Shown: positions 1 to 5,132 of the stretch, piece by piece
Layout of the letters: each line of letters begins with the position of its first letter
Numbering within the stretch: the first letter of the stretch is position 1
From: an uncultured Clostridia bacterium
GTDB lineage: Bacteria; Bacillota_A; Clostridia; Oscillospirales; Acutalibacteraceae
Assembly (NCBI GenBank): GCA_944380625.1
Contig: CALWIE010000156.1
Span: forward strand, 1-5,132
Direction of reading: 5' to 3'
DNA: 5,132 bases
Notes under the pieces: generated by a model
Databases searched by the model: none
What the model saw: only the letters and a program-made list of their open reading frames with translations
Told to the model about the DNA's origin: nothing
Program-made: the position numbers and the translations under genes

Positions 1-1
1 G

Positions 2-133
2 GTGGGCCGGTGTGAAAAAACCAAAAAGGGAAACAAGGAGCTCAAACTGTACCACGCGGCGCCAAAGGCGTTTGGGTGGTTCTTGTGGGAACTGGGTAGG
101 ATCTACGGAGAAAAAGGAGGGAATACAGTATGA
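2..133 (+). CDS. cse1: Cse1/CasA, Cascade large subunit, C-terminal fragment
   Basis: This is an open frame that enters from the left edge and ends at the TGA at 131-133, giving the last 43 codons of a gene that starts outside the window. The tail contains LYHAAPKAFGWFLWELGRIY followed by a short hydrophilic end. It is too short to recognise from motifs alone. The call rests mainly on position: in type I-E operons the gene immediately upstream of cse2 is cse1, whose product recognises the PAM and recruits Cas3. Its stop overlaps the next start in an ATGA arrangement (130-133), so it belongs to the same coupled operon. The cse2 ribosome binding site (114-120) lies inside this coding sequence. 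A different upstream gene cannot be excluded from 43 residues. Confidence 0.65.
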   Translation: MGRCEKTKKGNKELKLYHAAPKAFGWFLWELGRIYGEKGGNTV

Positions 134-726
134 CCGCGAAGGAAGTTGCCGGGTTGGCGGAACGCCGCATCCGGCAGATACAAGCCCTGCCAGAACATCC
201 CCGCCGGGCGGCCCTGGCCAATCTCCGCCGGGGAATTGGCCGATCACCAGGGGAACTGCCCGAACTGTGGGGGAGCTTTCTCCAAGAGATGCCGACGGAG
301 TTTTTCGCCCAAAGGGGCAGCCCCACGGCGGCCGAGTGGGCCGTCTATTTGGCGCTGACACTCTTTGCGCTGCATCAGCAAAGCCAGGATAAACCCATGT
401 GCGCCCAGGGCGCGGGAATTGGCCAGGCGGTGCGCCGGCTTGCGGCCGGGCAGAGGGAAGACCCCCAGGAGAGCGGCGCCTTTAAGCGTTTCAGTGCCCT
501 GATTACCTCCGACAGCATGGAGGAGGTTTCCCACCACCTTCGGGGATTGATCCAGCTTTTAAGGAGCGAGGGCCTGCCCTTGGATTATCCCCAACTGGCC
601 TTCGACCTCTTTGAACTGCAATTTCCAGACAGCGCCCCCCGGGTAAAGCTGCGGTGGGGGCAGGACTACTTCTATCAGCCCCATGAAACCCAGGAAGTAC
701 AAGAAAAGGAGGACTCCCATGAATAA
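130..726 (+). CDS. cse2: Cse2/CasB, Cascade small subunit
   Basis: The product is 198 aa and almost entirely helical in character. In the type I-E Cascade two Cse2 copies form the inner belly that stabilises crRNA and the displaced target strand. Family features visible are LRRGIGRSPGELPELW at residues 32-47, a helix with FALHQQS at 79-85, the HHLRGLIQLLRSEG helix at 135-148, LDYPQLAFDL at 151-160, and the typical C-terminal WGQDYFY at 176-182. The last 16 residues are a charged, acidic tail (HETQEVQEKEDSHE) whose codons also carry the cas7 ribosome binding site. The protein is somewhat longer than the E. coli subunit, about 160 aa. The ATG at 130 was chosen because AAGGAGG sits 9 nt upstream and the start overlaps the cse1 stop by 4 nt. 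Confidence 0.93.
   Translation: MTAKEVAGLAERRIRQIQALPEHPRRAALANLRRGIGRSPGELPELWGSFLQEMPTEFFAQRGSPTAAEWAVYLALTLFALHQQSQDKPMCAQGAGIGQAVRRLAAGQREDPQESGAFKRFSALITSDSMEEVSHHLRGLIQLLRSEGLPLDYPQLAFDLFELQFPDSAPRVKLRWGQDYFYQPHETQEVQEKEDSHE
706..712 (+). promoter_or_regulatory. Ribosome binding site deciding the cas7e start
   Basis: AAGGAGG lies 6 nt before the ATG at 719, inside the 3' end of cse2. It supports 719 over the in-frame ATG at 683, which has no such site and would add 12 basic residues before the conserved N-terminus. Confidence 0.85.
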
Positions 727-1792
727 GCGTCTCTATGTAGATCTCCATGTGTTGCAGACGGTGCCCCCCAGCTGTGTGAACCGGGACGACACAGGCAGCC
801 CTAAAACCGCCGTGTACGGCGGGGTCCGAAGGGCCCGCGTCTCTTCCCAGGCCTGGAAACACGCCATGCGAACCATGTTCCGCGAGGAGCTGTTAAAGGC
901 GGAGCAGATGGGGGAGCGTACAAAAAAGGTCCTGGGCATACTCGCGGAGGAAATCAAACAGATCGCGCCGGAGCAAGACGGGGAAAAACTGGCTCAAAAG
1001 GCTATGGAGCACGCAGGTCTGGCCCTCTCAAAAAAGAACTCCGGCGACCTGGACGCCCTCTTCTTTCTCAGCCATTCCCAGGCCAAAGCGCTGGCAGCCC
1101 TGATTGTGGAAGGTTCTTCCGACAAGAAGGCCTACCACGAGGCGCTGGATAAGGCCCCTTCCATCGACATGGCCCTGTTTGGCCGCATGGTGGCCAGCGA
1201 CCCCACGCTGAACTATGACGCCTCGGCCCAGGTTGCCCACAGCATCTCCACGCACCGGGTGCAAAACGAATACGACTACTTCACCGCTGTGGACGACTGC
1301 GCCCCAGAGGACAACGCCGGCGCCGGGCACCTGGGCACTGTGGAGTACAATTCCTCCACCCTGTACCGCTATGCCACGGTGAATGTGCTGGAGCTGGCAG
1401 GGTATCTGGGAAAAGAGGACGCTGTCAAAGGGGTGGAGGCCTTTGCCGAGGCCTTCATCCGCTCCATGCCCACGGGAAAACAGAATACCTTTGCCAACCG
1501 CACCCTGCCGGACGCCGTTTACATAACGTTGCGGGACGACCAGCCTGTCAACCTGTGCGGGGCGTTTGAGCAAGCGGTCCCCTCCACGGCCCACGGGTAC
1601 GCGGAACCCTCCAAACAGCGGCTTGTCTCCTACGCGGAGCAGGTCTATTCGGATTTTACCGGGGAACCTTCCGGCGCTTTTACCGTGGGCAAGGGCTTGG
1701 AGAGCCTGGCTTCCCCTCTGCCGTTGCGGGCCATGCTGGCCGGGCTTTCCCAGGCGGTGTCCCAGCGGCTGGATGAATTCGAGGTGTCCTGA
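719..1792 (+). CDS. cas7e: Cas7e/Cse4/CasC, Cascade backbone subunit
   Basis: The product is 357 aa, the usual size for the type I-E Cas7 subunit that polymerises along the crRNA spacer as the Cascade backbone. The N-terminus DLHVLQTVPPSCVNRDDTGS (residues 8-27) followed by KTAVYGGVRRARVSSQAWKH (29-48) is the family signature and forms part of the RRM-like palm. Other conserved stretches are IDMALFGRMVASDPTLNYD (149-167), AHSISTHRV (173-181), YRYATVNVLEL (216-226) and MPTGKQNTFANRT (250-262). The start at 719 is set by the ribosome binding site 6 nt upstream and by the conserved N-terminus. It overlaps the cse2 end by 8 nt. The stop forms TGATG with the cas5e start, a 1-nt overlap. No truncation is seen. 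Confidence 0.96.
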   Translation: MNKRLYVDLHVLQTVPPSCVNRDDTGSPKTAVYGGVRRARVSSQAWKHAMRTMFREELLKAEQMGERTKKVLGILAEEIKQIAPEQDGEKLAQKAMEHAGLALSKKNSGDLDALFFLSHSQAKALAALIVEGSSDKKAYHEALDKAPSIDMALFGRMVASDPTLNYDASAQVAHSISTHRVQNEYDYFTAVDDCAPEDNAGAGHLGTVEYNSSTLYRYATVNVLELAGYLGKEDAVKGVEAFAEAFIRSMPTGKQNTFANRTLPDAVYITLRDDQPVNLCGAFEQAVPSTAHGYAEPSKQRLVSYAEQVYSDFTGEPSGAFTVGKGLESLASPLPLRAMLAGLSQAVSQRLDEFEVS

Positions 1793-2478
1793 TGGCTACT
1801 TTGTTGTTGCGCCTGGCAGCACCCCTGCAGTCCTGGGGCGTGGACTCCAAATTTGAAACCAGAAAAACCAACCGGGAGCCCACCAAAAGCGGTGTGGTGG
1901 GGCTTTTGGCGGCTGCCCTGGGAATCGGGCGGGAGGAACCGGAAAAGCTGATCCCGTTAAACCAACTGCGCTTTGGGGTGCGGGTGGACCAGGAGGGGGA
2001 TTTCCTGGTGGACTACCATGTGGCCCGAAAAGAGGAAAAGACCCGTAAGGGGGAGAAAATCGTCCCCTATATCACCTACCGGCACTACCTGACAGACGCG
2101 ATTTTCCTGGCGGGGCTGGAAAGCCAGGACGATGCCTTTTTGTGTGATCTCGCCCAAGCCCTCCGCAATCCTGTGTACCCGCTGTTTTTGGGACGCCGCT
2201 CCTGCCCTCCCACCATGCCCCTGTGCTTGGGGATCCGGCAGAAAGACCTGGAGACCGCCCTGGCGGAAGAGCCGGCTTTGGCGCCTGCATGGCGGCGGCC
2301 AGGCCCCGCCCCGGGAAGAATGGTGCTGGACGCCGCTCCCGGGGAGCCGGGCGCGGTGCCTCAGCGGGACCTGCCCCTTTCTTTCAGCCAGACCCACCGG
2401 CAGTTTGGGTATCGCCTGGCCCGGGAGGACAAGGGGGGATTGCCCTCCACAGAGCACGACGCTTTTGCAGAACTGTGA
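1792..2478 (+). CDS. cas5e: Cas5e/CasD, Cascade crRNA 5'-handle-binding subunit
   Basis: The product is 228 aa, the normal length for Cas5e, a RAMP protein that caps the 5' handle of the crRNA and contacts Cas7 and Cse1. Visible family features are the N-terminal strand LLLRLAAPLQSWG (residues 4-16), TKSGVVGLLAAALG (31-44), the central YRHYLTDAIF (96-105), YPLFLGRRSCPP (129-140) and the C-terminal TEHDAFAEL (220-228). A Pro/Gly/Ala-rich stretch around 163-190 is probably a flexible loop. The ATG at 1792 overlaps the cas7 TGA by one base. Only a weak GAGG (1781-1784) precedes it, so translation probably depends on coupling to cas7, which fits the fixed stoichiometry of Cascade. Confidence 0.95.
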   Translation: MATLLLRLAAPLQSWGVDSKFETRKTNREPTKSGVVGLLAAALGIGREEPEKLIPLNQLRFGVRVDQEGDFLVDYHVARKEEKTRKGEKIVPYITYRHYLTDAIFLAGLESQDDAFLCDLAQALRNPVYPLFLGRRSCPPTMPLCLGIRQKDLETALAEEPALAPAWRRPGPAPGRMVLDAAPGEPGAVPQRDLPLSFSQTHRQFGYRLAREDKGGLPSTEHDAFAEL

Positions 2479-2484
2479 GGTGAT
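2477..2484 (+). promoter_or_regulatory. Extended ribosome binding site of cas6e
   Basis: GAGGTGAT overlaps the cas5e stop codon and matches the extended anti-Shine-Dalgarno complement. The GAGG core ends 7 nt before the GTG at 2488 and supports that non-ATG start. Confidence 0.75.
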
Positions 2485-2487
2485 CCC

Positions 2488-3126
2488 GTGTATTTATCAA
2501 GAGTGCCCTTGGACCTTCACAAGAGAGCCACTATGATCGCGCTGGCAAATCCCCAGCGGTTTCACGGGGCGGTGGAGCAGGCGTTCCCCGGAGAACGCCG
2601 CCGCCGGCTGTGGCGTCTGGACCCACTGGGGGGAAAACTCTATTTGCTGATCCTCAGCGAGGATGCGCCGGACTTGTCCGGCATCGAGGAGCAGTTCGGG
2701 TCGGGGGAGCCGGGGGAGACCAAATCTTACGATCCCCTGTTGGAGCGGATCCTGCCGGGCAGCGTTTGGCGCTTCCGGCTGGCGGCCAATCCCACCGTCA
2801 GTAAAGCCCCTCCATCGGACCCTGGGGAAAGGGGGAAAGTGCAGGCCCACATCACCCCGGAATTTCAAGAGGAGTGGATCCGAACACGGGGGGAGAAGCA
2901 TGGCTTTTGCCTGCAAAGCCTACAGGTGACAGGGTCCCGGTGGCTGCGGTTCCGAAAGGGACGACAGGGAAGGCCTGTCACGCTGCTCTCTGTCGTGTAT
3001 GAAGGCGTGTTGCAAGTGACTGACCCCCTTCTCTTTCGCCAGGTCCTCACAGAGGGGATCGGCCGGGGAAAAGCCTATGGGCAGGGCCTTCTGACGGTTA
3101 CAAAGGAGGGTGCCAATCATGGCTGA
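2488..3126 (+). CDS. cas6e: Cas6e/Cse3/CasE, CRISPR repeat endoribonuclease
   Basis: The product is 212 aa. Cas6e cleaves the pre-crRNA at the 3' base of each repeat hairpin and stays bound to the crRNA 3' end within Cascade. The GTG start at 2488 gives the family N-terminus MYLSRV. The catalytic histidine is H26 in LANPQRFHGAV (residues 19-29), the same position as H26 of Thermus thermophilus Cse3, also within a LANP context. The Tyr three residues before that His in the Thermus and E. coli enzymes is Gln (Q23) here. WRFRLAANPT (94-103) starts the second ferredoxin-like half, and the C-terminal Gly-rich loop GIGRGKAYGQGLLTV (190-204) is intact. It starts 9 nt after the cas5e stop, and its end overlaps cas1 by 8 nt. 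Confidence 0.95.
   Translation: MYLSRVPLDLHKRATMIALANPQRFHGAVEQAFPGERRRRLWRLDPLGGKLYLLILSEDAPDLSGIEEQFGSGEPGETKSYDPLLERILPGSVWRFRLAANPTVSKAPPSDPGERGKVQAHITPEFQEEWIRTRGEKHGFCLQSLQVTGSRWLRFRKGRQGRPVTLLSVVYEGVLQVTDPLLFRQVLTEGIGRGKAYGQGLLTVTKEGANHG
3102..3110 (+). promoter_or_regulatory. Ribosome binding site deciding the cas1e start
   Basis: AAAGGAGGG ends 8 nt before the ATG at 3119. This selects ATG 3119 over the in-frame GTG at 3110, whose first base is part of the site itself. Confidence 0.85.
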
Positions 3127-4057
3127 GATCCCAGGCATCCTTCGCCCAGAACTGCAAGCGCTGCCCCAGATCAAGGACCGGATGACCTTCCTCTATTTGG
3201 AGCACTGCACCTTGGGCAGGCAGGATGGGGCGATCACTGTGACGGACGAAAAGGGGATTGTACACATTCCCGCCGCAGCCATTACCGTTTTGCTCCTAGG
3301 GCCTGGCACGCGGGTGACCCACCGGGCCATGGAGCTCATGGGGGACACAGGCGTTGGCGCTGTGTGGGTGGGGGAGCATGGGGTGCGGTATTACGCCCAC
3401 GGACGCCCTCTCACCACCAGGGCAGGGCTGCTCCAGCGCCAGGCGGAATTGGTGAGCAACACGCGCAAGCATTTGGGCGTAGTGCGTAAGATGTACCAGC
3501 TGCGTTTTCCAGATGAGGATGTGGCCGGGTTGACCATGCAGCAGCTGCGGGGCAGGGAGGGCAGCCGGGTGCGCAGAGCTTACCGGGCAGCTTCTCAAAA
3601 GACCGGCGTCCCTTGGAACGGGCGGGAGTATCAGCCGGAGGATTTTTCCGCCGGCGACAAGGTGAACCAAGCCCTTTCCGCCGGCCATGCCTGCCTGTAT
3701 GGGCTGGCCTATGCGGTCATTGTCTCTCTGGGATGTTCCCCGGGACTGGGATTTGTCCATGTGGGCCATGAGCGCTCCTTTGTCTACGATATTGCCGACC
3801 TCTATAAAGCGGAGGTCACAATCCCCATCGCCTTTGAGGTTGCGGCGGAAGATCCGGAAGACCTGCCCTCTGTTGTCCGGCGGAGAGTCCGGGACGCGAT
3901 GGTATCCCAGCACATTTTAGAGCGCATGGTCCGCGACATCCGGTTTCTGCTGCTTCCGGAAGACGAAAGGGACAGCGCCGAGGAAGCCATCTATCTGTGG
4001 GACAACCAACAGGGAACGGTAGAACACGGCGTCAACTATTCCGAAGGAAGGGAGTGA
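3119..4057 (+). CDS. cas1: Cas1e, CRISPR adaptation integrase
   Basis: The product is 312 aa. Cas1 is the metal-dependent integrase that, with Cas2, inserts new spacers at the leader-proximal repeat. The N-terminal beta-rich domain spans about residues 15-85 and the helical catalytic domain follows. Catalytic residues are visible as E147 (RGREGSR), H214 (FVHVGHE), D224 and D227 (YDIADLY). The spacing of 67, 10 and 3 residues equals that of E. coli E141, H208, D218 and D221, so the enzyme looks active. The C-terminus GVNYSEGRE resembles Gram-positive Cas1e tails. The start at 3119 follows a strong ribosome binding site and overlaps the cas6e end by 8 nt. The TGA (4055-4057) overlaps a GTG at 4054 that is a candidate cas2 start in another frame. 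Confidence 0.97.
   Translation: MAEIPGILRPELQALPQIKDRMTFLYLEHCTLGRQDGAITVTDEKGIVHIPAAAITVLLLGPGTRVTHRAMELMGDTGVGAVWVGEHGVRYYAHGRPLTTRAGLLQRQAELVSNTRKHLGVVRKMYQLRFPDEDVAGLTMQQLRGREGSRVRRAYRAASQKTGVPWNGREYQPEDFSAGDKVNQALSAGHACLYGLAYAVIVSLGCSPGLGFVHVGHERSFVYDIADLYKAEVTIPIAFEVAAEDPEDLPSVVRRRVRDAMVSQHILERMVRDIRFLLLPEDERDSAEEAIYLWDNQQGTVEHGVNYSEGRE
4044..4054 (+). promoter_or_regulatory. Ribosome binding site region for cas2, at the cas1 stop
   Basis: The purine run AAGGAAGGGAG ends at the cas1 stop. AAGG (4044-4047) is 6 nt from GTG 4054, and GGAG (4051-4054) is 6 nt from codon 4061 and 9 nt from codon 4064. Both GGAG and AAGG are too far from ATG 4079 (24 nt or more) for normal initiation there. 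It is therefore evidence that translation is meant to begin upstream of 4079. Confidence 0.55.
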
Positions 4058-4078
4058 GCGGTAATCGTTGTAATCACC

Positions 4079-4948
4079 ATGACGGACTGCCCTCCCAGGC
4101 TGCGGGGAGACCTGTCCAAATGGCTGCAAGAGGTGAATACCGGCGTGTATGTGGGCAACGTCAACCCACGGGTGAGGGAGGCTATTTGGCAAAGGGTGTG
4201 TGAGAACCTGAAAAACGGCCGTGCCACCATGGTCTTCTCCGCGAACAACGAGCAGCGCATGGACTTTAGAGTCCACAACACCTCTTGGAAACCGGTGGAC
4301 TATGAGGGGGTCCAGTTGATCCGCCGCCCGCTTCCCTCCTCTTCTGCGACGGAGGAAACGCTGAAACCGGGGTTTAGCAAAGCCGCAAAACGCCAGATGG
4401 CAGACCGCAAGCGCAGGGCCTCCGAAAAACGGGATCGCTCCTTTGTGATTATCGACCTGGAGACGACAGGGCTCTCTCCCGGGCAGGACAAAATTTTGGA
4501 GTTCGGCGCCATCCGGGTGAGAGAAAACCAAAAAGCCGGGACGTTTTCCAGGCTGGTTTCCCAAGAGAAGGGCGTCCCCCAAACGGTCCTGGCCCTCACC
4601 GGGATTGACAGTGCTTTGGTGGAGCGGGAGGGCCGGCCTTTGGAAGAGGTGTTGCCGGAGTTCTTGCGGTTTTTGGGGGAGGATACCATCGTAGGCTATA
4701 ACCTGCCCTTTGATATGAGGTTTCTGCAAGAGGCGTGCCGGGCCTGTGGAATACGTCCTCCTACAAACCGCTGCGTGGACTTGTTGAGCGCAGCCCGAAG
4801 GAAAGTGTTTGACGTGCCAGACTTCAAGCTGACCACCCTGGCAGCGCGCTTTTCCCTGGACGTTTCAGCCCCTCACAGGGCGTTGGGCGATTGCGAAATC
4901 CTTTTTTCGCTCTATGAGAAACTAAAGGAAAACGAAGCTTTCACCTGA
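4079..4948 (+). CDS. cas2: Cas2e fused to a DnaQ-like DEDDh 3'-5' exonuclease; true start unresolved
   Basis: From ATG 4079 the product is 289 aa. Residues 1-85 are Cas2e: CPPRLRGDLSKWLQEVNTGV, YVGNVNPRVREAIWQRVCEN and a terminal VQLIRRPL. A basic linker (about 86-118) leads to a DnaQ-type exonuclease with all DEDDh residues: D126 and E128 (IDLETTG), D212 (NLPFDMRFL), H266 and D271 (HRALGDCEIL). Cas2 bridges two Cas1 dimers; the fused exonuclease, known in some type I-E systems, is expected to trim prespacer 3' ends before integration. Oddity: the first Cas2 beta strand, VIVVIT, is encoded at 4061-4078 just upstream, but in that frame only GCG separates it from the cas1 TGA and no ATG, GTG or TTG precedes it. 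ATG 4079 is the first ordinary start and would remove this strand. Domain identities are secure, the 5' end is not. Confidence 0.9.
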   Translation: MTDCPPRLRGDLSKWLQEVNTGVYVGNVNPRVREAIWQRVCENLKNGRATMVFSANNEQRMDFRVHNTSWKPVDYEGVQLIRRPLPSSSATEETLKPGFSKAAKRQMADRKRRASEKRDRSFVIIDLETTGLSPGQDKILEFGAIRVRENQKAGTFSRLVSQEKGVPQTVLALTGIDSALVEREGRPLEEVLPEFLRFLGEDTIVGYNLPFDMRFLQEACRACGIRPPTNRCVDLLSAARRKVFDVPDFKLTTLAARFSLDVSAPHRALGDCEILFSLYEKLKENEAFT

Positions 4949-4980
4949 GCAGAATGGCTCAAGACAGGGATCCTTTTAGT
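4949..4980 (+). promoter_or_regulatory. Short leader segment between cas2-dnaQ and the CRISPR array
   Basis: Only 32 nt separate the cas2-dnaQ stop from the first repeat, so a working leader would have to extend into the 3' end of the gene. Small dyads are present: TGAGC/GCTCA (4946-4950 with 4957-4961), and AAGAC/GTCTT (4961-4965 with 4979-4983), the latter enclosing AGG-GAT-CCT (4966-4974) and reaching into the first repeat. A weak promoter-like pair, TTGCGA (4891-4896) and TATGAG (4913-4918) with 16-nt spacing, lies within the coding sequence and points into the array. That pair could be chance. No clear terminator separates the operon from the array, so the array may also be read through from cas2. 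Confidence 0.4.
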
Positions 4981-5132
4981 CTTTTCCCCGCGCCTGCGGG
5001 GGTGATCCCAAGGCGGGGGCCGCCGTGCTGGCCGGCATGGCCTTTTCCCCGCGCCTGCGGGGGTGATCCCCAATAGGGCCAGGCCAGCTCCGCGTCGTAC
5101 ATCTTTTCCCCGCGCCTGCGGGGGTGATCCCC
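4981..5132 (+). CRISPR. Type I-E CRISPR array, first three repeats and two spacers, continuing past the window
   Basis: Three identical 29-nt repeats lie at 4981-5009, 5042-5070 and 5103-5131, with an exact 61-nt period and two 32-nt spacers (5010-5041 and 5071-5102). Each repeat begins CTTTT, carries the hairpin CCCCGC-GCCT-GCGGGG (6-bp stem plus a possible U-G closing pair) and ends GTGATCCC. By analogy with E. coli Cas6e, cleavage after the GCGGGG arm would leave GUGAUCCC as the 8-nt crRNA 5' handle, so the transcribed direction is the + strand, the same as the cas operon. This places the leader side next to cas2 and makes these the newest spacers. The base after each repeat is A, C and C, so the repeat ends at the 29th base. 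Position 5132 begins a third spacer. Confidence 0.97.

Noticed and set aside
12..392. A + strand frame of 126 codons across the cse1-cse2 junction
   Set aside because: It overlaps the cse1 tail and cse2 in another frame, and its translation is Arg/Gly/Pro-rich low-complexity sequence typical of an off-frame reading of GC-rich DNA.
683..718. Upstream in-frame ATG for cas7e adding MKPRKYKKRRTP
   Set aside because: The extension lies within the cse2 tail and includes the cas7 ribosome binding site. The family N-terminus begins at 719, 6 nt after AAGGAGG.
1028..1594. Minus-strand open frame of 188 codons opposite cas7e
   Set aside because: Antisense shadow of a conserved Cascade gene; its low-complexity G/V-rich translation resembles no known protein.
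3296..3913. Minus-strand open frame of 205 codons opposite cas1
   Set aside because: It is a shadow of cas1 with no family features; the + strand carries the catalytic Cas1 residues with exact family spacing.
3917..4729. Long open frame (270 codons) on the minus strand opposite cas1 and cas2-dnaQ
   Set aside because: It is antisense to two securely identified genes, has no recognisable domain and no ribosome binding site context. GC-rich codon bias on the + strand commonly opens such antisense frames.
4893..4910. Inverted repeat GCGAAATCCTTTTTTCGC considered as a terminator between the operon and the array
   Set aside because: The 6-bp stem is half A-T, the T run is in the loop and arm rather than after the stem, and it lies inside the exonuclease coding sequence.
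4965..4980. GGGATCC followed by TTTT considered as a degenerate repeat remnant before the array
   Set aside because: Similarity to the repeat end is limited to a few bases, the hairpin is missing, and the spacing does not fit the 61-nt period.

Overview
The window is most of a type I-E CRISPR-Cas locus, all on the + strand. In order it holds the 3' end of cse1 (casA), cse2 (casB), cas7e (casC), cas5e (casD), cas6e (casE), cas1e, a cas2e gene fused to a DnaQ-like (DEDDh) 3'-5' exonuclease domain, and the first three repeats of a CRISPR array that runs off the right edge. cas3 and most of cse1 would lie to the left, outside the window.

The organism is probably a GC-rich Firmicute, such as a gut clostridium of the Oscillospiraceae type. 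This is an inference from strong AAGGAGG-type ribosome binding sites, GC-rich codon use, and a repeat ending in GTGATCCC, an ending I also recall from Streptococcus thermophilus I-E arrays. No taxonomic marker gene is present.

Layout: 2-133 cse1 tail; 130-726 cse2; 719-1792 cas7e; 1792-2478 cas5e; 2488-3126 cas6e; 3119-4057 cas1e; about 4054/4079-4948 cas2e-dnaQ; 4949-4980 a very short gap before the array; 4981-5132 the array, with 29-nt repeats and 32-nt spacers. Neighbouring genes overlap by 4, 8, 1 and 8 nt, or are separated by 9 nt (cas5e-cas6e). This indicates one translationally coupled operon. There is no gene-free stretch of 300 bases.

Function: Cse1, Cse2, Cas7, Cas5 and Cas6e form Cascade. 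Cas6e cuts the array transcript 3' of each repeat hairpin, and Cascade holds the crRNA and recruits Cas3 to targets. Cas1 and the Cas2-DnaQ fusion form the adaptation complex, with the exonuclease domain expected to trim prespacer 3' ends.

The most notable point is the 5' end of cas2. The conserved first beta strand (VIVVIT) is encoded at 4061-4078, but no usual start codon precedes it in that frame. A GTG overlapping the cas1 stop, with a good ribosome binding site, sits one frame off. One extra base near 4060-4061 would explain the arrangement, as would a non-canonical start codon. As the sequence stands, the cas2 frame is in phase with cas1 across a single TGA. Other points are the very short leader, small dyads next to the array, and a substituted active-site tyrosine position in Cas6e. 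The overall system is a known type rather than a new one.
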